From positions 2,427,001-2,491,000 of the forward strand of contig NZ_CP062252.1 in NCBI RefSeq assembly GCF_014863605.1: a DNA stretch of 64,000 nucleotides, in the 5' to 3' direction. The stretch is from Pseudomonas allokribbensis. Its GTDB lineage: Bacteria; Pseudomonadota; Gammaproteobacteria; Pseudomonadales; Pseudomonadaceae. The translations under genes and the position numbers were made by a program. Numbering within the stretch: position 1 is the first letter of the stretch; every line of letters begins with the position of its first letter. Below, one piece after another: positions 56,178 through 63,920 of this stretch. A model generated the notes under the pieces. It worked only from the letters and a program-made list of their open reading frames with translations, was not told where the DNA came from and made no database searches.

Positions 56178-56726
56178 ATGGATACGGGTTCTCGACTCAA
56201 ACTAGTACGCGAAAGCTACAAACTCTCCCAGCGCGAGCTGGCCCGGCGTAGCGGCGTGACCAATGCAACCATCTCCCTGATCGAACAGAATCGTGTCAGT
56301 CCTTCCGTCAGCTCACTGAAAAAGCTGCTCGAAGGCATCCCGATGTCCCTGGCCGACTTCTTCACCTTCGACCAGCCCCCCCGCGAACACCAATACGTCT
56401 TCCGCGCCAACGAACAACCCGACCTCGGCCGCCACGGCCTGCGCCTGCTGCTGATCGGCGCCTCGGTCCCCAGCCGCCAGATGCGCTTGCTGCGCGAGCA
56501 ATACGCGCCGGGCGCGAGTTCGGGGGAAGAGCCGATTGTTCACGCGGAAGGTGAAGAGTGTGGGTTGGTGACCCGTGGCACGGTCGAGTTGACGGTGGAC
56601 GGGCAGGTGAGCGTGTTGAGTGCGGGGGATGGGTACTATTTTCCGACGACGCTGCCGCACAAGTTCCGGAATATCGGGGCGGATGAGGCAGAGATTATTA
56701 GTGCGAATACGCCGGCGAATTTTTGA
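56178..56726 (+). CDS. puuR: XRE-cupin transcriptional regulator (PuuR/PauR type)
   Basis: A 182-residue protein has an XRE helix-turn-helix at residues 6-60 (LSQRELARRSGVTNATISLIEQNRVSPSVSSLKKLLEGI) and a C-terminal cupin (HAEGEECGLVTRGTVELTVDGQVSVLSAGDGYYFPTTLPHKFRN). This is the layout of PuuR/PauR, which represses polyamine catabolic genes and is released by polyamines or their products. It has its own promoter region after the puuB terminator. Confidence 0.93.
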   Translation: MDTGSRLKLVRESYKLSQRELARRSGVTNATISLIEQNRVSPSVSSLKKLLEGIPMSLADFFTFDQPPREHQYVFRANEQPDLGRHGLRLLLIGASVPSRQMRLLREQYAPGASSGEEPIVHAEGEECGLVTRGTVELTVDGQVSVLSAGDGYYFPTTLPHKFRNIGADEAEIISANTPANF

Positions 56727-56760
56727 GTTTGATTTTTCGCAACGCTTTCGATTGACCTAT

Positions 56761-56788
56761 AAAAAAACCGCAGAAGTGCGGTTTTTTT
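56761..56788 (+). terminator. Rho-independent terminator
   Basis: AAAAAAACCGCA / TGCGGTTTTTTT with a 4-base loop follows the regulator gene and marks the edge of the AT-rich region. Confidence 0.9.
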
Positions 56789-57033
56789 GTACCTGATTTT
56801 TAGTACCTCATTTCGGTTCATGTGATAAATTTGGCGATGTCCATGTGCCATCATTTGGGGCGAGAACGAAGATAATCGCTAAGGCTCGCGATAACAGCGC
56901 GTGAGTTCTTGCCCTCGTTGCTGCGGCCTCCACGTGGAAGGTCTTGAGAAAGTGGACGTGGCGATTGATTGAAATGAAAGCGACGAAAAACTTGTTAATG
57001 GGTTTTTGATTGAATTTGTAATTGGGGTGAGTC

Positions 57034-58089
57034 TTGCTAGGGAAAATTGCTAGTTTGTTAGGGATCGTGAGTAAAGATAGATCAATTCCAGCTGTGATAC
57101 TTAATACAAGGCGGCTCAATCGCTTTTCGAAAGGTTCGTTGTGTTTTTCTTTCTTTCTGACGCTGATGGCATATTCGCTTTGGATTTATCCAGTATTTGA
57201 GGAGGTCGATGTCACAAACTCTGCAGTTGTGGGTGTTGTGACTTCGAAGGAATATCAATCGATCACGAATGGGCAGTTTGAAAAACTCGCTTCTTATAAT
57301 GAAGGGTTTTTAAGTGAAGATAATTTTGTAAAGTATGATCTTCATGGGGTTCAGGGTTTTAAAGGAGTGGTTGTAAAGTTTGATCTTAATCTTGTTCCTG
57401 CGTCGGAAGAGAGAGTTGGAGGAGGGCATAAATATAAGTATGAGAGTGTTTATAGGCTGAGTTTGAATTTTGGTCACTTGGTTCTGTTTTTGATCGTTGA
57501 AGCCTGTATTTTGTTGTTTGGCTGGTATTTTCTCCTTTGGAAACCGCCTGCGGCGCAGATTGAGTTTGAAGAGGATGTGTTAAGAAACTTCTTTGCTTTT
57601 GAAACAGATGAAAACGCCTCCAATAACTTGAGTGTTGAAGAGCGCATAGAGTTGCTTCTTCGGAAATTTCATCGCTTTGCGAAAGACTTGAGTGTACGTC
57701 AACGTAATCGTCCGGCACTTTTGGTGGAGGATGAGTATGATGTTCAGTATTTGGTTTTTGCGTTGTTGAGAATGTATTTTTCAAATGTTAAATCAGAGGA
57801 TGTAGTTCCGAGTGTCTTGGGAGGTGGGTCTAGGGTTGACTTTTTAATACCAGAAGAGGAGTTGGTAGTAGAAGTCAAAATGGCACGGGCGGGTATGAGT
57901 GATCGAACGCTTGGCGATGAGTTGATTCGTGATGTCGCAAGGTACCATTCGCATCCGGCTTGCAAAACGATTGTCTTCTTTGTGTATGATCCAAATGGTC
58001 ACATAAGAAATCCGACTGCCTTGAAAAAGGAATTCCGGGCGGCTTCGGATAAGTTGAAGGTCATCGTTGTGTTTGCTCCTGAATATTAA
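57034..58089 (+). CDS. Membrane-anchored PD-(D/E)XK nuclease-like protein
   Basis: About 351 residues, in sequence visibly AT-richer than the flanks. Two membrane helices lie at about 34-52 and 149-170, enclosing a region of about 95 residues that is probably periplasmic. The cytoplasmic C-terminus (about 205-351) has LLVEDEYDVQYLVFALLRMYF, the nuclease core G-S-R-V-D269-F-x9-E280-V-K282, then VARYHSHPACKTIVFFVYDPNGHIRNPTALKKEF. This matches the restriction-endonuclease-like fold (DpnII/MboI-type C-terminal domain) of defence-associated proteins. TTG start at 57034 follows GGGGTGA; a GTG at 57067 follows AGGG. It stands alone. A phage-defence role is inference. Confidence 0.75.
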   Translation: MLGKIASLLGIVSKDRSIPAVILNTRRLNRFSKGSLCFSFFLTLMAYSLWIYPVFEEVDVTNSAVVGVVTSKEYQSITNGQFEKLASYNEGFLSEDNFVKYDLHGVQGFKGVVVKFDLNLVPASEERVGGGHKYKYESVYRLSLNFGHLVLFLIVEACILLFGWYFLLWKPPAAQIEFEEDVLRNFFAFETDENASNNLSVEERIELLLRKFHRFAKDLSVRQRNRPALLVEDEYDVQYLVFALLRMYFSNVKSEDVVPSVLGGGSRVDFLIPEEELVVEVKMARAGMSDRTLGDELIRDVARYHSHPACKTIVFFVYDPNGHIRNPTALKKEFRAASDKLKVIVVFAPEY

Positions 58090-58164
58090 ATCTATTTCGT
58101 AAGCAAAAGAAAATGACAGAAAGGGTGACAGATTTATTTATGTGAATCTGTCACCTTCAAGTGT

Positions 58165-58389
58165 CTAGCCAGGAACTTCAAGCCCTCGTCGCTCTATAAC
58201 TCGAAACATATCACTCGCGTCTTGCACCATGATTCTGGCGATGGTGGTGACGGTGTTAATGTCATGTTCAGCATGGTCAGGTAAGTGAATGCAGGCCATG
58301 AGATCGAGACATTTGAGGACGGCATTCAGGCGTTCACTAAAGCAGGCGTGTAAATCTCGCAGCGGGATGTCGGCGTCGATGAGCAGCAC
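58165..58389 (-). pseudogene. Small unknown ORF, possibly a truncated gene
   Basis: A 74-codon ORF (ADIPLRDLHACFSERLNAVLKCLDLMACIHLPDH, then TVTTIARIMVQDASDMFRVIERRGL) resembles the C-terminal helical part of the small DUF3077/DUF6124-type proteins common in Pseudomonas. The frame continues open and protein-like upstream of the GTG (GFAALRSDAHPATEHP) until a TAG, beyond which ERFWR reads in the same frame. There is no ribosome site at the GTG. I read this as a gene remnant or a gene with an in-frame stop; the family call is tentative. Confidence 0.4.
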
Positions 58390-58818
58390 TGGGTGCTCGG
58401 TGGCTGGGTGTGCGTCACTTCTGAGGGCTGCGAAACCCTATCGCCAAAATCGTTCAGCGACAGACCCACTCTAGGCACCGATCCCCACCGTCGCAATCAG
58501 CCTGTAGGACGCAAAATAGCCACGTCTAGCCAGAGAGTTGACTCCCGTTCCGCCGCGCAGCCGGCGTAAATCAAGGGTTACTGAGTGCCAGGGAAAATGA
58601 CTCGTCGAGTTTCGGCCTGCTTCGCATCCCATCGAGACCAAGCTCCCTCACCACGCGCGGTCATTTCCTACGATGTTTTCAGATCCCAAAATCCAGCCCC
58701 ATCCCCGCCCCGGAACTTTCCTAAAAAGCGATGTCAATTTGATAGCGTGTCGCGACGCTCATTTCGAACGGATCAACCAGTGCCTGGCTGTTTCCCGGCA
58801 AACCCAAGGAAGTGTGAG
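58390..58818. other. 430-base region without a confident gene
   Basis: A plus-strand frame is open from 58585 into the repeat-protein gene but has no ribosome site or coding pattern before 58819. The left 100 bases continue the decayed frame described at 58165. The promoter of the repeat protein must lie in the right part. Confidence 0.4.
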
Positions 58819-59229
58819 ATGAAACTGATTCTTGCGATGTTGTTGATGTTCAGCGGTTACGCATTTGCCGGTTGTTCCAGCATCCACGACAGCGACCAGC
58901 GCGCTTACTGCGAGGCAAAAAACGGCAGCACGTGTTCGAGCATTCATGATTCAGATTTGCGCGCAACATGTGAGGCCGAGAAAGGCAGTACTTGTTCGAG
59001 CATTCACGACAGCGACCAGCGTGCTTACTGCGAGGCGAAAAAGGGCAGCACTTGTTCGAGCATTCATGATTCGGATTTGCGCGCAACGTGTGAGGCTGAG
59101 AAAGGCAGTACTTGCTCCAGCATCCATGACAGCGATCAGCGTGCATTTTGCGAGGCGAAAAAGGGCAGCACTTGTTCGAGCATCCATGATTCGGACCTGC
59201 GCAACCAGTGCGAAGCCATGAAACGTTGA
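58819..59229 (+). CDS. Exported protein of six 20-residue Cys-rich repeats
   Basis: A 136-residue protein has a signal peptide (residues 1-17, ending AFA). The mature part consists only of six repeats, of the form C-SSIHDSD-x-R-A-x-C-EA-x-x-GST. Repeats alternate between a QRAYCEAKK form and an LRATCEAEK form, so the real unit is a 40-residue pair. Each repeat has two Cys and one His, which suggests disulfides or metal binding in the periplasm. The ATG follows AAGGA. The longer frame upstream lacks support. Function unknown. Confidence 0.85.
   Translation: MKLILAMLLMFSGYAFAGCSSIHDSDQRAYCEAKNGSTCSSIHDSDLRATCEAEKGSTCSSIHDSDQRAYCEAKKGSTCSSIHDSDLRATCEAEKGSTCSSIHDSDQRAFCEAKKGSTCSSIHDSDLRNQCEAMKR
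58873..59226 (+). repeat. Tandem 60-bp coding repeats (120-bp alternating unit)
   Basis: Six in-frame 60-bp copies, the last 54 bp. Odd and even copies form two sequence classes, so the array grew by duplication of a 120-bp dimer. Copy number is likely to vary between strains. Confidence 0.88.
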
Positions 59230-59252
59230 TCCATCGACCTGATTCCTAACGC

Positions 59253-59283
59253 AAAAAGGGACACTCAACGGTGTCCCTTTTTT
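59253..59283 (+). terminator. Rho-independent terminator
   Basis: AAAAAGGGACAC / GTGTCCCTTTTTT with a short loop. It also faces the convergent immunity gene. Confidence 0.88.
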
Positions 59284-59302
59284 GTGGGCAAGAATGTTCG
59301 CT

Positions 59303-59923
59303 TCACCCATCGCCGTACATTAGTTCAAGTCTTTCAATCCACTCACTAGTTGCGTGAAATTTGGAATAGTAGGACTGTTTTTCAGTTTCACTAAGTTGAG
59401 TAAAAAAACTGAAAAAATAGTGGTTGTCGTAATATTCTTGAGCGCCTTGCATGCTCCCTCCCCACCCAGAAGGCGCGTAGCCTTCAAAAGCAAACCATGG
59501 CGGAGGAACCGCAAATTTTTTACGGTTAAGCATTGTTAAAAAGTCAAGGCTGTTCGTTATCAAGCGAATCGTGACGGAGTTGAACTCTCTAGTCGATGCG
59601 AAGACTATCAGTCGGTCTCCGCTCAGTGCGCTTTCGTATTCAAATACTGGAAGATCATTGAAGGTTCTTTCAGTGTTTTTTCTGAAGTGAGATTCAACGA
59701 GCGATTCAAATTCAACTAAATCTTTTGGTTCGATAAGGAACTGCGAAAAAAATGCGCAGATATCAGCGCTTTCCAAGGAAGTAGTGGGAGGCTGTGTGGG
59801 TAAGTTGGTATGAGCTAAAGGCCGAGAAAATAAGCTTTTAAGCTCCTGTTTGCTGTACCCGGCAATTTGCTCTTGACTAGGTTTTGGCTTTACCAGTGCC
59901 ATTATTTTTTTGATAAAGCTCAT
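59303..59923 (-). CDS. Probable immunity protein of the PAAR-effector operon
   Basis: A 206-residue cytoplasmic protein without signal or membrane segments, acidic in its second half (LIEPKDLVEFESLVESHF, YAPSGWGGSMQGAQEYYDNHYFFSFFTQLSETEKQSYYSKFHATSEW). It starts 7 bases after the effector stop, the normal place of an immunity gene, and its AT-rich composition matches the effector gene. No family recognised; the immunity role is inferred from position. Confidence 0.65.
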   Translation of the reverse strand: MSFIKKIMALVKPKPSQEQIAGYSKQELKSLFSRPLAHTNLPTQPPTTSLESADICAFFSQFLIEPKDLVEFESLVESHFRKNTERTFNDLPVFEYESALSGDRLIVFASTREFNSVTIRLITNSLDFLTMLNRKKFAVPPPWFAFEGYAPSGWGGSMQGAQEYYDNHYFFSFFTQLSETEKQSYYSKFHATSEWIERLELMYGDG

Positions 59924-59930
59924 GCTGCTC

Positions 59931-60824
59931 TCACTCTTGCATATATTCAGTTAGCCAAGTAGCACCTAAATAACCGGCAGTGCCAAATATAATGCCCCCG
60001 ATTGCACCGCTGACAACTGCGCCAGGGCCTGTTTCGATTCCCACTGCTGCTCCGACCACCACGCCAATCCTGGCGCCAGCTATCGCCGCACCCCAGCCAC
60101 CAGCCTGTTTGACAACCTCAACGGATATAGGCTTGATGCTGTTTTGTTTAATTGATTCTTCAGTCGCGATCTTCAGATCGTATGCAGTGAATGCAATCCC
60201 GAACACCCGCACAACTCTTGCGCCTTTTATAAAGGCGTTTGTGACTTTGTGGGAGGTAGGCGTGAAAATCGCCTTCGCTGGGATTTTATCTGCTTGAACT
60301 AATACTTCTTTATCGATGTTCTTTACCCAGCCAGCAATTTCATCGATTTTTGCTACGTTTTTTGGTGCGTGTTTTTTGTAGTCTTCGAGGGCTTTTAGAA
60401 TTTCTTCAGTTGATACTAGCTTTGCGCCTGCGGCTTTAGCTTTTTCAATATCAATGTAGACAGTTTTTCCTTCGAATCTTGGTGATCCATTCGGGAATTC
60501 AGAACTCGTGGAAATATAGCCTGAGGGGTACTTTCGACTACTGTAAACATGTTGGGCAACTGTGGCGCCAGAATCCGGTGCAACAGAACGCATTCCGTAT
60601 TTTTCCGGCCAGACTTCGTTTTTGATCTGAAGTTCGGAAAGATTTTTTGCGATCAGGTGAGGGTTGTCGGGCGAAGAGTAAATTTTCCGGACTAGAAATC
60701 CGTCCTTGCCGATTTCATCTACAACAACAAATAAATGAATGTTGGCCGGCATCAAGTAGCCGGGTACGTTGCTAACGGAGTTTGCCTGCTTGTTTGTTGG
60801 CACTTTGCAAGAAAACTCCGTCAT
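59931..60824 (-). CDS. Putative type VI effector with ADP-ribosyltransferase-like domain
   Basis: A 297-residue protein starts at ATG 60824, overlapping the PAAR stop (ATGA). Residues 20-195 show features of ADP-ribosyltransferase toxins: IHLFVVVDE near the start, the STS element in SGYISTSSEF, and KEVLVQADKIPAKAIF near the end, where the catalytic Glu is expected. The usual first-strand Arg is not evident (VVVDE). Residues 235-290 are Gly/Ala/Val-rich and hydrophobic (GAAIAGARIGVVVGAAVGIETGPGAVVSGAIGGIIFGTAGYLG), which may aid membrane entry. The fold call is inference from a few motifs. Confidence 0.6.
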   Translation of the reverse strand: MTEFSCKVPTNKQANSVSNVPGYLMPANIHLFVVVDEIGKDGFLVRKIYSSPDNPHLIAKNLSELQIKNEVWPEKYGMRSVAPDSGATVAQHVYSSRKYPSGYISTSSEFPNGSPRFEGKTVYIDIEKAKAAGAKLVSTEEILKALEDYKKHAPKNVAKIDEIAGWVKNIDKEVLVQADKIPAKAIFTPTSHKVTNAFIKGARVVRVFGIAFTAYDLKIATEESIKQNSIKPISVEVVKQAGGWGAAIAGARIGVVVGAAVGIETGPGAVVSGAIGGIIFGTAGYLGATWLTEYMQE

Positions 60825-61351
60825 ACGTCCTCCCATTTTTCAAGCGCGGCTACACCGGTTGTAACTTCAAGAGCTTCTTGCTTGCTAGTTGCGATGCGAG
60901 GTGTGTGCCCAGACTCATCAGAGAAGCCTGTATAAACCCTGCCTGCTTCGTCTCTGATGTGGTAAGGCACATTGGCGAGGGGTTGGCCGTCACTCCCGAC
61001 GATGCAAAATTTTTCGTCAAATTTCATGGCCCAGAGAGGCATGGCTGATGGAGGGGCGAATTCTGCGGGCGTATGCGAATTTCCGATAATTACAGTTGAT
61101 GAGCCGGCGATTACTTTATTGCCGTGGCCTCCGACACTTCCCACGGTTGCGGCAGGCAAGCCGTTGATGAGCACGGTGGAAGCGACGTCTCCCACGATGG
61201 GGCTGCCACAAGCGCTCTTATCGTTCTGGCGGGCTGCAGGTAACCCATCAAAAAAAACGTCGGGTGAGCCGGCGGCGATTGGATTTACTCCATGCCCAGG
61301 TAGCGGGCAGGAGGTTGGATCAGTAACTCGCGCAGCGGGTTTTCCTGACAT
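60821..61351 (-). CDS. PAAR-domain protein with C-terminal extension
   Basis: A 176-residue protein. Residues 1-100 form a PAAR spike tip: KPAARVTDPTSCPLPGHGVNPIAAGSPDVFFDGLPAARQNDKSACG, then VLINGLPAATVGSVGGHGNKVIAGSSTVIIG. Residues 110-165 carry a transthyretin-like extension (FDEKFCIVGSDGQPLANVPYHIRDEAGRVYTGFSDESG). PAAR proteins cap VgrG and carry effectors through the type VI apparatus. ATG at 61351 has AAGGA 8 bases upstream. First gene of the effector operon; no vgrG is in the window. Confidence 0.9.
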   Translation of the reverse strand: MSGKPAARVTDPTSCPLPGHGVNPIAAGSPDVFFDGLPAARQNDKSACGSPIVGDVASTVLINGLPAATVGSVGGHGNKVIAGSSTVIIGNSHTPAEFAPPSAMPLWAMKFDEKFCIVGSDGQPLANVPYHIRDEAGRVYTGFSDESGHTPRIATSKQEALEVTTGVAALEKWEDV

Positions 61352-61519
61352 TGTGAACATCCTTGTAAATACGCTGTTTTGGAAATGTTACACAAAAGAG
61401 GGTGGTTTGAACCATTTCACTTGTCTCCCCGCATCTCATCGCCAGAGGTTTCCCCCATCGGCACCACGTCGTAGACTGCGAAACAAGTTGTCACGCCTCT
61501 CCCACGGACGGAACCGCGC

Positions 61520-61909
61520 ATGATTCAGATCGGCAGCCGCAACAACGCCCCCACGCCGCAGCACAAAACCCAAGACATCTATATCTTCAGCATCGACCTG
61601 TCCCGCCCGACAACGCCGTTCTGCTTCGAGCAGTCGATCGGCGGCGGGCATGCCAATCAGGGTGGTGCGCGGTGGTTGGCGCTGGATGAGCTGGAGGCGT
61701 GGCCGGGCGAGTGGCGGGAGCATTTGAAGAAGGCCAATTGCGCCTGGGTGGCCGAGTTGATGGACGCTCATCCGGCGGCTGATCAGGCTGATCTGGTTTC
61801 GCTGATCCTCCAGCAATACGCCGAGCCGGCGCAGCCAACCGGCCGTTTGCAGGCGATTGGCCGCTGGCTCAAACGCAACATTCACGTCGGCGGCCGGTAC
61901 GGCGTCTAA
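61520..61909 (+). CDS. Unknown 129-residue protein
   Basis: The body DIYIFSIDLSRPTTPF, GGGHANQGGARWLALDELEAWPGEWREHLKKANCAWVAELM and a Gln/Ala-rich tail vaguely recall the C-terminal half of NUDIX-like proteins, but no Nudix box is present. GGA precedes the ATG weakly. It lies 15 bases upstream of the HD-hydrolase gene, so the two may be co-transcribed. Function unknown. Confidence 0.6.
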   Translation: MIQIGSRNNAPTPQHKTQDIYIFSIDLSRPTTPFCFEQSIGGGHANQGGARWLALDELEAWPGEWREHLKKANCAWVAELMDAHPAADQADLVSLILQQYAEPAQPTGRLQAIGRWLKRNIHVGGRYGV

Positions 61910-61924
61910 CCCGAGGAAACGCCC

Positions 61925-62347
61925 ATGACTCAGACTCTGGAACGCGCCATCGCCATTGCCGCCACGGCCCACGCGGGGCAGGTGGACAAGGGCGGTGCGC
62001 CGTACATTTTGCATCCACTGAAAGTCATGTTGCGCATGAGCAGCCTGGAAGAGCGCATCGTCGCGGTGCTGCACGATGTGGTCGAGGACTGCGGCATCAG
62101 CCTGGATGATTTGCGCAAGGAAGGCTTCAGCGAAGAAGTCTTGTCAGCCATCGAATCGGTGACCAAGGTGCCGGGCGAATCCTACGAGGATTTCGTCGAG
62201 CGCGCGGCGCAGAACCCGATCGGGCGGGTGGTGAAACTGGCGGATCTGGAAGAGAACAGCGACCTGTCGCGGATTGCCTCGCCGAGTTGGGAGGATCTGG
62301 AGCGGATCGAGAAATATCGGCGGGCGATCGGACGGTTGCGCGCCTGA
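61925..62347 (+). CDS. HD-domain hydrolase, SpoT/MESH1-like
   Basis: A 140-residue protein has HAGQVDKGGAPYILHPLKV and the HD pair AVLHDVVEDCG, then SVTKVPGESYEDFV and VVKLADLEENSDL. These are the hydrolase motifs of RelA/SpoT and of the small alarmone hydrolases or guanosine polyphosphate-like phosphohydrolases. There is no synthetase domain. It may act on (p)ppGpp or related nucleotides; substrate not shown. GAGGAA precedes the ATG. Confidence 0.88.
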   Translation: MTQTLERAIAIAATAHAGQVDKGGAPYILHPLKVMLRMSSLEERIVAVLHDVVEDCGISLDDLRKEGFSEEVLSAIESVTKVPGESYEDFVERAAQNPIGRVVKLADLEENSDLSRIASPSWEDLERIEKYRRAIGRLRA

Positions 62348-62375
62348 CTCAATTTGAATAGCCAGGAAGGCGACC

Positions 62376-63395
62376 ATGAAATCCATTCTGTGTTTGTTGA
62401 TCGCTGCCGGATTCGGTGCGCTGTTGCAGTTCGAGGGCGTGCCTCACGGTTTGCTGTTGGGCTCGATCCTCGTCACCGCACTTGTCGTCACCCGGTTCGG
62501 CTTCGTGCCTGCGACGCCTTATGGGCTGGGTTACATCCAGGTCACGCTGGGCATCGCCACCGGACTGATGTTCGAAGCGTGGGACAGTGCGACCGTTTCG
62601 ACGATGTTGCCAAGCCTCGGCGTGTTGCTGCTGTGCCTGACGGTGCAGGTCGCGCTGTCCGCCTGGTGGCTGGCGCGAGGGGCAGGGTGGAACCGCACGG
62701 ATGCATTGCTGGCGGTGTATCCGGGGGCGCTGGCGGCGGTGTTTGATTTGCTGGAGTCGGAGAAGGCATCGAGCAAAGTCATCATCGTGCACCTGATGCG
62801 GTTGTTGCTGATCACGGTGCTGGTGAGTTTCCTGATTCCCGGGCCGGTATCGGTCGCCGTTGCCGAAGCCGATCCGCTGTCGACAGGCATGGCGTTGACC
62901 GTGCTGTCGGTGATCTTCCTCAGCGTGGTGGTCGGGCGATTGCTGCTGGCGATGGGTGTGCCGGCGCCGTTCATGTTGACGGCAATCATCATCACCGCTG
63001 TGTTCGTGAAATCGGGATGGCTGCACGGCTTTCACATGCCGGACTGGAGTTTGAATCTGGCGGCGTTGATTCTCGGGGCGCGGATCGGCTCACGGTTCCA
63101 GGGCCTCGGTTTTAAGGAGCTGGCCCGTCATGGCCGCACGGCGTTGGTCTCGGTGGGTTTGATGATCCTGGTTGCGGCCGGGTTTGCCGAAATGGCGGCG
63201 CGGTTGCTGGGGAGTGATGCGTTGTCGCTGTGGCTGGCGTACATGCCGGGAGCGATCGAGACCATCGCCATCGTGGCATTTGGTGGCGGGTTGAATGTGG
63301 TGTTTATCCTGACTCACCATCTGGTGCGGATGGTGGTGCTGCACTTTGCGCCGGCGTTGTTGGTGCAGGTGCGTAGAGCGCGGGAAGAGGTGTGA
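62376..63395 (+). CDS. AbrB-family membrane protein
   Basis: A 339-residue protein has about ten membrane helices in two internal repeats (GLGYIQVTLGIATGLMFEAW and LNLAALILGARIGSRFQGLGF are equivalent; YPGALAAVFDL and MPGAIETIAIVAF likewise). This matches the AbrB/ammonia-monooxygenase-regulator family of putative transporters. It follows the HD gene by 28 bases. Substrate unknown. Confidence 0.9.
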   Translation: MKSILCLLIAAGFGALLQFEGVPHGLLLGSILVTALVVTRFGFVPATPYGLGYIQVTLGIATGLMFEAWDSATVSTMLPSLGVLLLCLTVQVALSAWWLARGAGWNRTDALLAVYPGALAAVFDLLESEKASSKVIIVHLMRLLLITVLVSFLIPGPVSVAVAEADPLSTGMALTVLSVIFLSVVVGRLLLAMGVPAPFMLTAIIITAVFVKSGWLHGFHMPDWSLNLAALILGARIGSRFQGLGFKELARHGRTALVSVGLMILVAAGFAEMAARLLGSDALSLWLAYMPGAIETIAIVAFGGGLNVVFILTHHLVRMVVLHFAPALLVQVRRAREEV

Positions 63396-63434
63396 TTTGT
63401 GCGTCGTTCACTTATTTGTGTCTTGAGGTAGGTC

Positions 63435-63692
63435 ATGGGGTCATGGGTTCGGTGCAAATGTGATGAGCTGGTTCACAAAAACTGGTTTTGCGGGGCGGGT
63501 GTATCTCTGGTGGCTTCAGAGGATGCGCTTGATCTGCCGGATGGAAATCAAATGTCCGCCAATCAACTCGTCGACAAGCTGTTTGCAGAGTCCGACATGC
63601 TTCTCAAATGCTGGAATTGCGCTCGGATCATTTTGTTGAACGAGCGGGGCGGGGAGTTTGATATCAGGTTTTTCGCCCCCGAGCCTGATTGA
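63435..63692 (+). CDS. Small protein with two CxC/CxxC cysteine pairs
   Basis: An 85-residue protein has RCKCDELVHKNWFCGAG at the N-terminus and LLKCWNCARIILL in the second half, which could form a zinc ribbon. TGAGGTAGG precedes the ATG. Related small proteins occur singly in pseudomonad genomes. Function unknown. The stop is directly followed, in the same frame, by the LysR remnant. Confidence 0.75.
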   Translation: MGSWVRCKCDELVHKNWFCGAGVSLVASEDALDLPDGNQMSANQLVDKLFAESDMLLKCWNCARIILLNERGGEFDIRFFAPEPD

Positions 63693-63920
63693 TCGGCGGT
63701 GCTGTCGGTGCCGCACTTTCTGTTGCTGATGTCAGTGCTGGCGAGTACCGATCTGGTGGCGATGTTGCCGTCGCGGCTGGTGCGCGACCGTTCAGCGTTG
63801 CAGGTGGTCGAGCCGCCGCTGGCGGTGCCGGGTTACGAGATGGTGATGCTCTGGGCCGAGCGCTCGCATCGGGATCCGGTTCACAAATGGTTTCGCGAAC
63901 ATCTGGTGGCGTCCGTGTGA
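63693..63920 (+). pseudogene. 3' remnant of a LysR-family regulator gene
   Basis: The 75 codons after the preceding TGA read VPHFLLLMSVLASTDLVAMLPSRLVRD, VVEPPLAVPGYEMVMLWAERSHRDPVHKWFREHL, the C-terminal end of the LysR effector domain. No HTH or start exists; the region in front is the unrelated CxxC protein. The 5' three quarters of the gene are missing, so this is a deletion or replacement scar. Confidence 0.8.

Noticed and set aside
56808..57119. Minus-strand ORF of 103 codons opposite the nuclease-like gene start
   Set aside because: No ribosome site or motif; AT-rich DNA here is open by chance.
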